From Mariprofundus sp. (GTDB lineage Bacteria > Pseudomonadota > Zetaproteobacteria > Mariprofundales > Mariprofundaceae): DNA of 64,000 nucleotides. Made by a program: the position numbers and the translations under genes. Below, one piece after another: positions 27,650 through 37,600 of the stretch. Position 1 is the first letter of the stretch; every line of letters starts with the position of its first letter. Below the pieces are notes generated by a model, which saw nothing but the letters and a program-made list of their open reading frames with translations, was not told the origin of the DNA and searched no databases. The stretch covers positions 1 through 64,000 of the forward strand of contig JAJFLH010000026.1 of the NCBI GenBank assembly GCA_021772775.1, written 5' to 3'.

Positions 27650-30050
27650 AAGCCGCTATGTTCCTCTCGTTATAATTCTGGCCATGCTGGTCTGGCTAGG
27701 ATTTCTGTTTTACAAAAGCCAGTCCATTGATAGTGAGCTGCATACAGAAACGGTCAGCTCAATCCAGAATCTCAAACGATATGATGCGTTGCTGAATCAG
27801 GATACTCTCGAGGTGCGCTATCAATCACAACTGAATATGGATGCCATTTCACGGCATACGAATCAAACACTAAAGCTATTGCTCTCCATGCATGATATAT
27901 TCACACATGATGGTATTAGCACGGGCGAATATATTGTAGCGACAGAAAAACTGTTCAAAGAGAAATTTCGTATGATTGAGCAGTTCAAGTCACATAACGG
28001 GGTTTTACGTAATTCGCTGCGCTATTTACCACGTGCTGTGGATCAACTGGTAAGTGAGGGAGATCAACAGGTATCAGATGATGTGAGTGAGCTGATGGAG
28101 ATGATCCTCGTTTACAATCTATCACCTGATCCGGCGATGAAGAGCAAAATCCACCTTTTTATTGGGCAGCTCTCATCAGCAACGGGTGGAGAGATGGCTG
28201 CTAGTGCCAATAATATTATCATGCATGCAAAAGTGGTGATCAGAGAGCACGATATTGTCAGTGTATTGATGCATCGGCTGCTTAAGTTGCCGACAGATCA
28301 GGCTATTGCAGAGATGTATGATGAGTATGACAGGGTATATAAGTTGGCGATTAACAATGCAGGAACATACCGTATATTCCTGTTTCTTTTTGCCATTGTA
28401 TTGTTCTTTTACGTTGTCTTTCTATTCAGAAAGCAGGGGCAGACAGCAAAAGAACTAAAACAATCCATTCGAGATCTTGAATTTCAGAAATATGCCCTAG
28501 ACCAACACGCTATCGTTGCCATTACCGATAAGCGTGGGGAAATCACCTACGCTAATCCGAAGTTCCTCGAAATTAGCCAATTTAGCGAGCAAGAGTTAGT
28601 TGGAGCAAATCATAATATTGTCAACGCACATCATCATCCGAAGACTTTTTTCCAAGAGATGTGGCGCACGATTGGTCATGGCAAAGTATGGCATGGAGAG
28701 GTTCTAAATCGTGCGAAAAATGGTGCGCTTTACTGGGTGGATACAACCATCGTACCGTTCCTTGATGATATGGGGAAACCTTTCCAATACATTGCTATTC
28801 GCACTGATATCACAGCACAGAAACAGACACAGGAGGCGTTGAAGAAAGAGCATGAAATGATTGAAAGGATTCTTTCTGCAATATCTTCAATTCTGATTGG
28901 CGTAGGCGTTGATGGTAAAGTTAACCTGTGGAATAAAGCAGCTGAAAAAGTCTTTGCGATCAATCAGGAAGACGCGATTGGGCGTAACTTCACTAGCCTT
29001 GATATGAATTGGGACTGGGGTGCGGTGGACCGGGGTATTGTAGAGAGCCGGAACATCGGTGAAGCAAAGCTGGAGCATTTTAAATTTTTACGCATAGATG
29101 GAACAGATGGATTTATGGGGGCTTCGGTCGCATCCATTTATGAACAGGGAAAATGTGCAGGTTTTCTACTGCTGGCAGCTGATATTACCCAAAAATTTCA
29201 TATTGCTAATCAGTTGCAGCTGGCGCAAAAGATGGAGGCCGTCGGTGAGCTTGCTGCAGGCGTGGCGCATGAGGTGAATACGCCGCTGCAATATGTGGGC
29301 GATAATATCCGTTTTCTGCGCGATTCGTTTGAAGATGTTCAGAAGCTATTAGGAGAATATCGGGCCTTGAAGTGTCATTGTGCTGAGCAAGAGCTGCTTC
29401 CTGGTATGATAGAGAAACTGAATTGTGCTGAGGAAGAGAGTGATGTGGATTATCTGTTTGAAGAGATTCCGGTTGCTATCGCGCAGAGCTTGGATGGGGT
29501 GGGTAAAGCCTCCAGCATTGTCTCTGCGATGAAATCGTTCTCTCATCCTGGTGAAGAGAAGGTGATGAGCGATATCAATATGATGATTGAAAACACGATT
29601 ACGGTTTCACGTCATGAATGGAAATATGTCGCCGAAGTGAATGCAGAGCTGGATAAGACTCTGCCGCAGATAGAGTGTCTGCCAGAGATCAATCAGGTGT
29701 TTCTAAACATGATTGTAAATGCAGCCCATGCCATTGAAGATAAGCTGAATCATAGTGATGAAGAGAAGGGGTTGATTACTATTCGCACCTCCCATAGCGA
29801 TTCACATATTCAGATTGATATCACTGACACAGGTAAGGGCATACCTGCAGATATGCAATTCAAGGTGTTTGATCCGTTTTTCACCACCAAGGAAGTTGGC
29901 AAGGGGACGGGGCAGGGCTTGTCCATTTCGCATAATATTATTGTCGATAAAAGTGGTGGTACATTGCAGCTCTCCAGTGAAGTGGGGCGTGGAACAACAT
30001 TTACTATCTCTATTCCGATTCGCCAGCCAGGGCAAAAGGAGAAAACATGA
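27642..30050 (+). CDS. Histidine kinase with periplasmic DAHL-type domain
   Basis: An 802-residue kinase that starts at GTG 27642, overlapping the end of the peroxidase gene by eight bases. One membrane segment (about 7-26), a periplasmic all-helical domain (about 30-235) with FKSHNGVLRNSLRYLPRAVD, which I recognise as the hallmark of the DAHL sensor domain, a second membrane segment (about 237-258), PAS 1 (YALDQHAIVAITDKRGEITY and YWVDTTIVPFLDD), PAS 2, then the kinase with phospho-acceptor His about 543 in [20 protein letters not shown] and ATP-site [14 protein letters not shown]. There is no receiver. The downstream regulator overlaps by four bases. Coupling to a CCP suggests that it reads the peroxidase's redox or ligand state; inferred. 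Confidence 0.9.
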   Translation: MNRSRYVPLVIILAMLVWLGFLFYKSQSIDSELHTETVSSIQNLKRYDALLNQDTLEVRYQSQLNMDAISRHTNQTLKLLLSMHDIFTHDGISTGEYIVATEKLFKEKFRMIEQFKSHNGVLRNSLRYLPRAVDQLVSEGDQQVSDDVSELMEMILVYNLSPDPAMKSKIHLFIGQLSSATGGEMAASANNIIMHAKVVIREHDIVSVLMHRLLKLPTDQAIAEMYDEYDRVYKLAINNAGTYRIFLFLFAIVLFFYVVFLFRKQGQTAKELKQSIRDLEFQKYALDQHAIVAITDKRGEITYANPKFLEISQFSEQELVGANHNIVNAHHHPKTFFQEMWRTIGHGKVWHGEVLNRAKNGALYWVDTTIVPFLDDMGKPFQYIAIRTDITAQKQTQEALKKEHEMIERILSAISSILIGVGVDGKVNLWNKAAEKVFAINQEDAIGRNFTSLDMNWDWGAVDRGIVESRNIGEAKLEHFKFLRIDGTDGFMGASVASIYEQGKCAGFLLLAADITQKFHIANQLQLAQKMEAVGELAAGVAHEVNTPLQYVGDNIRFLRDSFEDVQKLLGEYRALKCHCAEQELLPGMIEKLNCAEEESDVDYLFEEIPVAIAQSLDGVGKASSIVSAMKSFSHPGEEKVMSDINMMIENTITVSRHEWKYVAEVNAELDKTLPQIECLPEINQVFLNMIVNAAHAIEDKLNHSDEEKGLITIRTSHSDSHIQIDITDTGKGIPADMQFKVFDPFFTTKEVGKGTGQGLSISHNIIVDKSGGTLQLSSEVGRGTTFTISIPIRQPGQKEKT

Positions 30051-31267
30051 GTGACAAGATAAAGATTCTGTTTGTTGATGATCAGCCTGAAATATTACAG
30101 GGCTTGAAACGTGTCGTCCGCTCCATGCGCAAACAGTGGGATGCAAGTTTTGTGCTGGGTGGCGCGGAGGCGCTGGAATTGCTGGCGGCAGAGGACGTTG
30201 ATGTGCTTGTCACAGACATGCGTATGCCGGGTATGGATGGTGCAGAACTACTTGCCGAGGTGGTGCGCCTCCATCCGCATATCATCCGCATTGTGTTATC
30301 AGGTCAGTACGATATTGAGCATTTCATCCGCTCCGGTTGGCCGGCACATCAATTTCTAGCCAAACCATGTGATGCGGATGCGCTAAAGAACACCATTAGT
30401 CAGACGCTTGCTATGCGAGAAATGCTTGAGTGCAATGCGCTCAAAAAGCTGGTGGCACGAGCCAGTGTGTTGCCTTCACTGCCTGCAGTCTATTTTGAGA
30501 TTGATGAGGAGCTCAGGTCTGATAATGCCTCGATGCAGAGAGTGGGTGAAATCATTATGCGGGATGTGGCATTGACAGCAAAGGTACTGCAGCTGGTGAA
30601 TTCACCGATATTCGGCAACCTCAGAAGAATTGACTCGCCAACTCAGGCGGTCGTTATGCTTGGTGCGGATCTGGTCAAGTCGCTGGTGCTTTATATGCAG
30701 AGCTGCTCGGGTATGGAGATGCCGGCTGGGATTTCGCTGGAAAGAATCTCATCACATAGTCTAAGGGTGGGTATGCTGGCAAAGGAGATCGCTCTGCTGG
30801 AGGGCTGTGATAAAGATGTGTGTGCAGATGCTTTTCTGGCAGGCATTTTACAAAATATCGGTTCGCTGGTGGTACTGTGCAGTTTTGCCGAAGAGTACAG
30901 GGATGTTGTCACCCGAGCCGATGCTGAGGGGCTGCCTGTCTGGCAGGTGGAAAAAGAGATCTTTGGTGCAAGCCATGCAGAAATAGGAGCCTATCTGGTA
31001 GGGCTGTGGGGCTTGCCTTCGGCTATCGCTGAGAGCATTGCCTATCATATTCATCCTTCTCAGTGTCCTAACCCGGATGCTTCATTTGCATTAACTGCGG
31101 TACATGTTGCGAATGCATTGGAAAAAGAGCCAGGGCTAGGGGCAGCTTTTATCGAGAATGATTTCGACCTTGATTTTCTTGCCCAGCAGCAGGGACTGCT
31201 TGAGAAAATGCCAGAGTGGCAGCTTCTACAGGAGTCTATCTCTGCAGATGAGGGGGAGTTGCGATGA
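30047..31267 (+). CDS. Response regulator with HDOD output domain
   Basis: A 406-residue regulator. The receiver (about 1-125) has the acidic pair D11-D12, phospho-acceptor D57 in LVTDMRMPGMDGAELL and the Lys in FLAKPCD. An HDOD domain follows (about 145-345): LPSLPAVYFEIDEELR, then RDVALTAKVLQLVNSPIFGN and SPTQAVVMLGADLVKSLVL. HDOD domains are non-catalytic relatives of HD phosphohydrolases and act in signalling through protein contacts. It overlaps both neighbours by four bases. Its probable donors are the two kinases at 24279 and 27642, which lack receivers. Confidence 0.9.
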   Translation: MSDKIKILFVDDQPEILQGLKRVVRSMRKQWDASFVLGGAEALELLAAEDVDVLVTDMRMPGMDGAELLAEVVRLHPHIIRIVLSGQYDIEHFIRSGWPAHQFLAKPCDADALKNTISQTLAMREMLECNALKKLVARASVLPSLPAVYFEIDEELRSDNASMQRVGEIIMRDVALTAKVLQLVNSPIFGNLRRIDSPTQAVVMLGADLVKSLVLYMQSCSGMEMPAGISLERISSHSLRVGMLAKEIALLEGCDKDVCADAFLAGILQNIGSLVVLCSFAEEYRDVVTRADAEGLPVWQVEKEIFGASHAEIGAYLVGLWGLPSAIAESIAYHIHPSQCPNPDASFALTAVHVANALEKEPGLGAAFIENDFDLDFLAQQQGLLEKMPEWQLLQESISADEGELR

Positions 31268-32391
31268 ATAGAAAAATTCTCTTTATTGATGATGAGATCA
31301 ATATTTTGCAGGGCTATAACAGAGCCTTGAGAAAGCAGTATGAAGTTCATACTGCAGTTGGCCCGGAAGAGGGTTTGAAAGCGGTGCGTGAGAAAGGGCC
31401 GTTTGCTGTTGTTGTGTCCGATTACGCCATGCCTGGTATGAACGGTGTTGAAGTACTCCGAAAAGTGAAAGCGCATGCCCCCAATACAGTGCGCATCATG
31501 CTTACCGGTTATGCGAATATGGAGAATGCCATTCAGGCCATCAACGAAGGCAGTATATTTCGTTTTCTGAGTAAACCGTGTTCGCCAGAAAATCTTTCGG
31601 TGTCACTCGATGATGGTATCGAACAGTACCGCTTGCTTATGGCCGAGAAGGAGCTACTTGAGAAGACACTCTCTGGCAGTGTGCGTGTGATGAGTCAGAT
31701 CTTGAGTCTGGTGAATCCGACAGCTTTCAGTAGTACGTCACGTATTAAATTCTACATGAAACATCTGGCCGGAGAGCTGGGGCAGAAAGCCGTGTGGCGC
31801 TTTGAACTTGCCGCGATGCTATGCCAACTCGGTTGTATTACTTTGCCGCCGGAGACGCTATCCAGAAGCTTTTCCGATCAGCCGCTGAGTCCGGATGAAA
31901 AAGAGATATTTGAAAAACATCCATTGGTTGCCGCCGGTTTGCTTGAAAATATCCCCCGTCTAGGCGTGATCTCCAAAATGATTGCAGGCCAGCATGTCGA
32001 CTGGTCCAGGCCAGATAGTGAGTTGCCGGATGAGATGGCCGAACTGGGCGCGCAGATGTTGCATGTTGCGCTCGATTTTGATCGCCTATCTTTAAGCCAT
32101 CCGATTGGTACTTCGATTAATATCATGCGCAAGCGTGGCTCAAAATATCACCCTCAAATTTTGGATGCGATGGCAAAAATGGAGCACATCGAGCGCAAGA
32201 TGGAGGTCAGAACATTGAAGGTGGATCAGATCAGAGTCTTCATGGTGTCGGACGAAGAGGTGAAAACGCAGGGGGGAGTGTTGTTGATGGCTTCTGGCCA
32301 GGAAGTGACGAAACCTATTCTTGAACGTCTGCACAGCTTCTCTAAAACAGTAGGTATCGCTGAGCCGATTCGCATGCAGGTACCATTGTAA
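31264..32391 (+). CDS. Response regulator with degenerate HD-GYP-like domain
   Basis: A 375-residue regulator. The receiver (1-125) has D9-D10, phospho-acceptor D53 in VVVSDYAMPGMNGVEVL and the Lys in FLSKPCSPE. The C-terminal part aligns with HD-GYP proteins, but the metal site is gone: where HD-GYP reads HDIGKIGIP this has CQLGCITLP, the second His pair is GQHVDWS and the GYP segment is absent. A last domain (about 310-375) with GGVLLMASGQEVTKPILERL is shared with the protein at 53916. It is probably a binding, not catalytic, output. It is the last gene of module A; 118 bases separate it from the convergent LysR gene. Confidence 0.82.
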   Translation: MNRKILFIDDEINILQGYNRALRKQYEVHTAVGPEEGLKAVREKGPFAVVVSDYAMPGMNGVEVLRKVKAHAPNTVRIMLTGYANMENAIQAINEGSIFRFLSKPCSPENLSVSLDDGIEQYRLLMAEKELLEKTLSGSVRVMSQILSLVNPTAFSSTSRIKFYMKHLAGELGQKAVWRFELAAMLCQLGCITLPPETLSRSFSDQPLSPDEKEIFEKHPLVAAGLLENIPRLGVISKMIAGQHVDWSRPDSELPDEMAELGAQMLHVALDFDRLSLSHPIGTSINIMRKRGSKYHPQILDAMAKMEHIERKMEVRTLKVDQIRVFMVSDEEVKTQGGVLLMASGQEVTKPILERLHSFSKTVGIAEPIRMQVPL

Positions 32392-32509
32392 ATAGCCCTG
32401 TTGATCTGACTGCATCTCCGTTTTGTTAAGAAGCCTGGGGTCTGAAAGTTTTGCTCATGCAGTAGTAGGGCAACGCAGGAACTGAGTTAGATAGGTTCCT
32501 CACCGGGGC

Positions 32510-33499
32510 TCATTTGAATTTCATGGGCATATCATCACTTGGGATTGATACGCCATACTTTTGTCTAAGTGCCAACTCTTGAACATTCATCTCTTGGAAT
32601 AGCTCTGTTGCGCAGTGGATCAGTGCCTGTGCTGCTGGCGATAAGGATCTGTTTTTTGCCGTCGTGATGCCAAAGTTTAGCAAGAGTCTGGGGGAGGCTT
32701 TCATGAATGGAACGACCTTGCCCGAAGTAAGGAGTGGTTCAAGTGGGGCTAATGTACTAATACCAATATAGTTGCTATTGGAAACCAGTGAGTCTATGAC
32801 TGATGCATTGTCGCAAGTCTCAACTTTATGTGCTTCTCTTATGGGATCCAGATTACTTTTGTCGTGAGGAAGCTCGAAGACCGTATCAACAATATCCTGG
32901 GGAATATTAAGCATGATCGCTTTATACTGTAGTACATCCTCAATTGTAATGTCACGATCAGGCTTGTTCAGGATCGGGTGAGTTGTTTTGCAATAAAACC
33001 ATGTGACATAGTGGAAGAGGTGATTGAATTCAAACTCATCGGAGCTTGAATAGGTTCCACCCACATAAAGATCGGTCGTACCCTCTTTGAGTGCAGCAGC
33101 ACAAGGCTGCCAGTAGCTAGTGGTGAAATGGACATCAAGACCAGGATGCCTTTCACTCATGCGACAAACCAGTTTCTCAAGCATCACAGGCTCAAGTGCA
33201 GGGGCTATTCTGACGTTAACACTGCCTGAATCGACATTCTTCATCTGTTGGATTTCTTGAACCAGGTTATTGGCATCAATCAGTATGCCACGTCCTTTTT
33301 CGATGATTTTCTCACCAAAAATAGTGGGGGTAATGCCTTTGCTTGTACGGTTAAAAAGAGCCACGCCTAGTTCGGCCTCAAGGTTTTTAATGGTTTTTGT
33401 TAAGGCTGGCTGGGTCAAATGAAGTGATTCAGCCGCACGGACAAAGTTTCTGTGTTCTGCCAAGGCAAGAACCTGACGTAGTTGACGAAGGTCTATCAT
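32510..33499 (-). CDS. LysR-family transcriptional regulator
   Basis: A 329-residue regulator with an N-terminal winged helix: MIDLRQLRQVLALAEHRNFV, then AAESLHLTQPALTKTIKNLE and GVALFNRTSKGITPT. The periplasmic-binding-protein-like effector domain runs from about 95 to 310 (VNVRIAPALEPVMLEKLV). The ATG at 33499 is used because LysR proteins start just before the helix-turn-helix; a TTG 36 bases upstream would add residues not found in the family. It points away from the outer-membrane gene at 33710, the usual arrangement for a LysR regulator and its target, with about 210 bases between. The effector is unknown. Confidence 0.92.
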   Translation of the reverse strand: MIDLRQLRQVLALAEHRNFVRAAESLHLTQPALTKTIKNLEAELGVALFNRTSKGITPTIFGEKIIEKGRGILIDANNLVQEIQQMKNVDSGSVNVRIAPALEPVMLEKLVCRMSERHPGLDVHFTTSYWQPCAAALKEGTTDLYVGGTYSSSDEFEFNHLFHYVTWFYCKTTHPILNKPDRDITIEDVLQYKAIMLNIPQDIVDTVFELPHDKSNLDPIREAHKVETCDNASVIDSLVSNSNYIGISTLAPLEPLLTSGKVVPFMKASPRLLLNFGITTAKNRSLSPAAQALIHCATELFQEMNVQELALRQKYGVSIPSDDMPMKFK

Positions 33500-33709
33500 A
33501 TTACTAAAAGTAATAGGGTTGATGAAGTATGGCAATTTTCTTAATGCTAATAATGACCGATACTAAGTTCTACGGTGTGACTTGGTGAGAAACTTGCTAT
33601 GCTATACAAAAGAATAAAGTCAGTAATTTATTTGGAGAGGGTGTTGAATGCTACAGAATGAATTGTTGCGCTTAGCAAAAGTTATTCATGCCTCAATGGT
33701 GCATCATTG

Positions 33710-34531
33710 ATGATAGATGTGGCGAAAAAAGAAGCAGTGATAATTGCAATACTATGCTTTGGCTTATTATTCTTTAGTGCTGTTGCTCAGAAGGCTTACG
33801 CAGAAAGTTTGTTGAGTGAAAGCAAAATAAGTCTGGATGTTACCTACGCCTCCAAATACATCGCCAGGCGAGGGGTCGATTTTTTCGGTGATAGTCCGGC
33901 CATTCAACCAAATCTGACAGTCAGCTTGGGGGAGACTGGTATTTACACAGGAATTTGGGCAGCCATCCCTGTCGAGAATGGGTGCAAAGATCCTTTTGGA
34001 GACCGGTGTGCCGATTGGATCGAGTATGATTTCTATGGTGGCTATGGCAAAACCCTCTGGAAGGATGAGACCTTTGCCACCATATTCGATCTCTCTTATG
34101 CCTATCTCTATTATCCCAAACAGATCAAACAGGATCAGCATGCAGCAGGCATAAAGTTCACCCATCCCAATCTTCTGCCTGCTATCGGGCCCTCAAGGCC
34201 GTATCCCTACTGGGGGCTGTATTACACTTGGCGAGTGTTTAACAAAGGCCGCAACTACCAGGAGGCTCTGCTTGGAATCGGATACGATATTCCTGTTTTC
34301 TCACATACAGCCTCCACCTTTGTTGATGTGATATGGGGAGATGGGCCGGGCGGTAGCATAAATAGCCACGGTTTCACCAGAGTCAGAACCGGTGTTTCAA
34401 CCAGCTTCGAACTAAGTGGTCTCACCTTAACCCCTGAGGTTATTTACCAGTCGGCAAAGAAGGAAACCAATCCTGCATCCTGGCTGGAAAGTGAATTCTG
34501 GTTTAAGCTCAAGGTTTCCTTTTCTAAATGA
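33710..34531 (+). CDS. Predicted outer-membrane beta-barrel protein
   Basis: A 273-residue exported protein. The signal peptide is clear (hydrophobic residues 10-27, cleavage after AYA near residue 32). The mature part alternates polar and aromatic residues in strands, for example KISLDVTYASKYIARRGVDF, YFYGG-like turns and a final strand EFWFKLKVSF ending in a polar residue. It resembles the TIGR02001-type putative porins in its start. WDFYGGYGKTLW-like repeats were looked for, but I cannot name a function. It lies divergent to the LysR gene and 120 bases before the triple-SBP sensor, so it may be LysR-controlled and may supply ligands to module B; inferred. Confidence 0.65.
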   Translation: MIDVAKKEAVIIAILCFGLLFFSAVAQKAYAESLLSESKISLDVTYASKYIARRGVDFFGDSPAIQPNLTVSLGETGIYTGIWAAIPVENGCKDPFGDRCADWIEYDFYGGYGKTLWKDETFATIFDLSYAYLYYPKQIKQDQHAAGIKFTHPNLLPAIGPSRPYPYWGLYYTWRVFNKGRNYQEALLGIGYDIPVFSHTASTFVDVIWGDGPGGSINSHGFTRVRTGVSTSFELSGLTLTPEVIYQSAKKETNPASWLESEFWFKLKVSFSK

Positions 34532-34651
34532 ATATGAGAGGCCCAGATTTCTGCACTAAATCCGGTTGCATAAGAGCCTCTTGTGAGATTTTCTATCTTA
34601 AACCATTATGTTTTATTACACTATGATGGATGATCTATTGGAGGGGAAGTG

Positions 34652-37600
34652 ATGCACTTTAGATTCCAGCCTTTTCTCAAGGCATTACTGCTTATCTGTT
34701 TCTCCCAGCTGCTATTGATTGGCTTAAGCAGCTCCACCGCTGTGGCTGCTTCGGAAGAGATGCCGCTGCAACTGACTACTGAAGAGCGCGCCTGGCTTAA
34801 AGCCCATCCAAAGATCCGCCTCGGCATCGACCCGAGTTTCCCCCCATTCGAGTTTGCTGGCAGGGATGGGGCTTTTGCGGGCATGTCCGCTGATTATCTC
34901 GCCTTGATCAATGGACGTCTTGGAACAGATATGCAAATCGTTCCCGGACTGAGTTGGGCCGAGGTGATGGACAGGGCGAAAAAACAAGAGATTGATGCAT
35001 TGCCTACGCTCGGGAAAACCGCTGAGCGTAGTGCCTACCTGAGTTTTACGTCTTCCTATTTGAACTTTCCGGTTGTTTTCCTGACCCGCAAAGATAAGGA
35101 ACCAGTAAGTGAGTTCGACGACCTTGCAGGAAGGAAACTGGCCATGGTCAAGGACTACTTCTATGTGGAAGAGATCCTCCGGAAGCATCCTGATATCGAT
35201 CCCTATTTTGTGAATACACCACTTGAGGCCATGAAGGCGTTGTCGACGGGTAAGGTGGATGCCGCGCTTGCTAACTTTGCAGTCGCCAATCACCTCATTC
35301 TGAAACACGATCTGGGCAGCATACGAGTGGATTCAGAAACGGATATCATTGGCAGCGAGTTCGGTTACGGCGTCCGTAAAGATTGGCCGGAGCTGGTTAC
35401 CATCCTCGACAAGGTGCTCGCTAGCATCAGCGAGAAGAAATACCAGAAAATCCGTGACCGGTGGATCACTTATAGTCCAAAAGCGGAACGGAACTTCGGA
35501 AAAATAACACTGTCGGACCAACTGACTGTTGAGGAACGCGCCTGGCTCAAGGCTCATCCGGTAATTAGGGTTTCGAGTGAATCTGATTATGCCCCCTTTG
35601 ATTTTCAGATTGATGGCGAACCGGTAGGTTACTCTACCGACTATGTGAAACTTCTGGCGAAACGTCTCGGAATTCGCATCGAATTTGTCAACGACACTTG
35701 GGATAATCTTCTGAAGAAGGCTGAAAACAGGGAGTTAGACCTTGTCCATACGATCTTCAATTCACCTGCAGAGCGTGAGAATTACCTGAATTTCACCAAG
35801 CCTTATAAACGTGTTATCAATGCCATTGTTGCCCGAGATGGCATCACCGATATCAATAGTCTGAAAGATTTGAATTCGAAAACCGTGGCATTGGTCAAAG
35901 CAGACTCTGTGGCGATGCTCATTCCAAACATAGTTCCCGATGCCCGGCATCAGTATTATGACGACTACTCGGCTGTGCTCAAGGCGGTGAGCCTCGGCAA
36001 AGCTGATGCGGCGGTGCTGGAGTTGCCGACCTCAGTCTACCTGATTCGCCAATTGTCGCTGACCAATCTTAAAATAGCAGTGGAAGTGACAGAGCTTGGC
36101 AATCGGGATCAGAGCTATCGGCTCGCGGTGCGAAAAGATTGGCCTCTCTTCGTATCAATTCTAGAAAAGGCGATGGATTCGGTGCAGCCCGGAGACCTTA
36201 CAGTGCTTGAAAGTAGGTGGATGACTTTGCCCAGTTCTGTCAAAGGCGCGCCTTCTGTTGTCTTAACAAACGAGGAGCGAGCCTGGCTTGCAGAACATCC
36301 TGTCATCCGTGTGCATAACGAAAGTGATTGGCCACCGTTTAATTATTTCGAGGACGGAGAGCCCCAAGGACTCTCTATCGACTACATGAATCTGATGGCC
36401 AGCAAATTCGGATTAAAGGTTGAGTATGTGAGCGGCCCATCCTGGGGCGAGTTTATTGAGATGATGAAGCGCGGCGAGCTCGATGTGATGCTTAATATTG
36501 TCAAAACGCAGGACCGTTTAAAATACCTGCTCTTTACACAGCCCTATGCCAACAATCCCAATACCATTCTCAGTAAGACCAATACCCCATATCACAGCCT
36601 GGATGAGCTGGTTGGTAAGACGGTTTCTGTACCCAAAGGTTTCTTTTATGAAGAGGTGCTGGCCCGCGAATATCCACAGATCAAGGTGCTGCCACTCATA
36701 AACACCATTGAAACCATGAAGGCAGTTAGTTTCGGCAAGGCGGATGCAGCGCTTGGTGAGCTTGCAGTATTCAACCATCTGACCTCTAAACATATGATGA
36801 CTGAAGTTTCGGTGACCGGTGAGGTGAAGATCGGTGATAAAGAATTGAGCCTGCTCAATATTGCGATACGTAAAGAACTGCCGGTTCTTGCCTCCATATT
36901 GAGTAAGGGTGTGGAATCAATCGGTGTCGAGGAAGTTCGGCCAATGAAGCAAAAGTGGCTGGGAGAAAACAATCAAAAGGCTAAAGGTGCAGAAATAGCT
37001 CCTGCATCCCAATTAGCCCTTATTTCCAAGGGTATCGTTGTTACTTTTGGATTAATCGCATTGATAGTTATTGTGTTCTGGTGGTTCAGGGTGCGAAACA
37101 AACAGCTCTTAATCAAGGATACGATGCTTCTGATCTCTTTGGTTTTTGTTGTGCTGATCTCTTCCATAGGTTTTTTCATCATATTGATTCAAAATGCTGC
37201 GAATGATCACGAAACTTTGGTGGAGCGCAAAGATGCTTCTCTTGGACTTGCCGACGAACTCAAGCGCTCATCAGATGAATTAACCCGCTTTGTTCGCCTT
37301 TATGCCATAACGGGGGATGCGCGTTTTGAAGGGTATTTCAACGATATCCTTGCTATCCGTGATGGGAAAAAGCCGCACCCTGCCATTTCTGATCTCTCTT
37401 ACTGGGATCAGGTTGTAGCAGGAGAAATTCTACACAGGCTGGATGGAGAACCTTATAGCGTTGAAGGGCGGATGAAAGCGCTGGAATTCTCCAAGAAGGA
37501 GTACCAAAAGCTATCCCAGGCCAAGATGGAATCTGATCAATTAGCCAAGCTGGAAGTCAGGGCGATGCATGCAGTCAAAGGCTTGTTTATTGATGACCAG

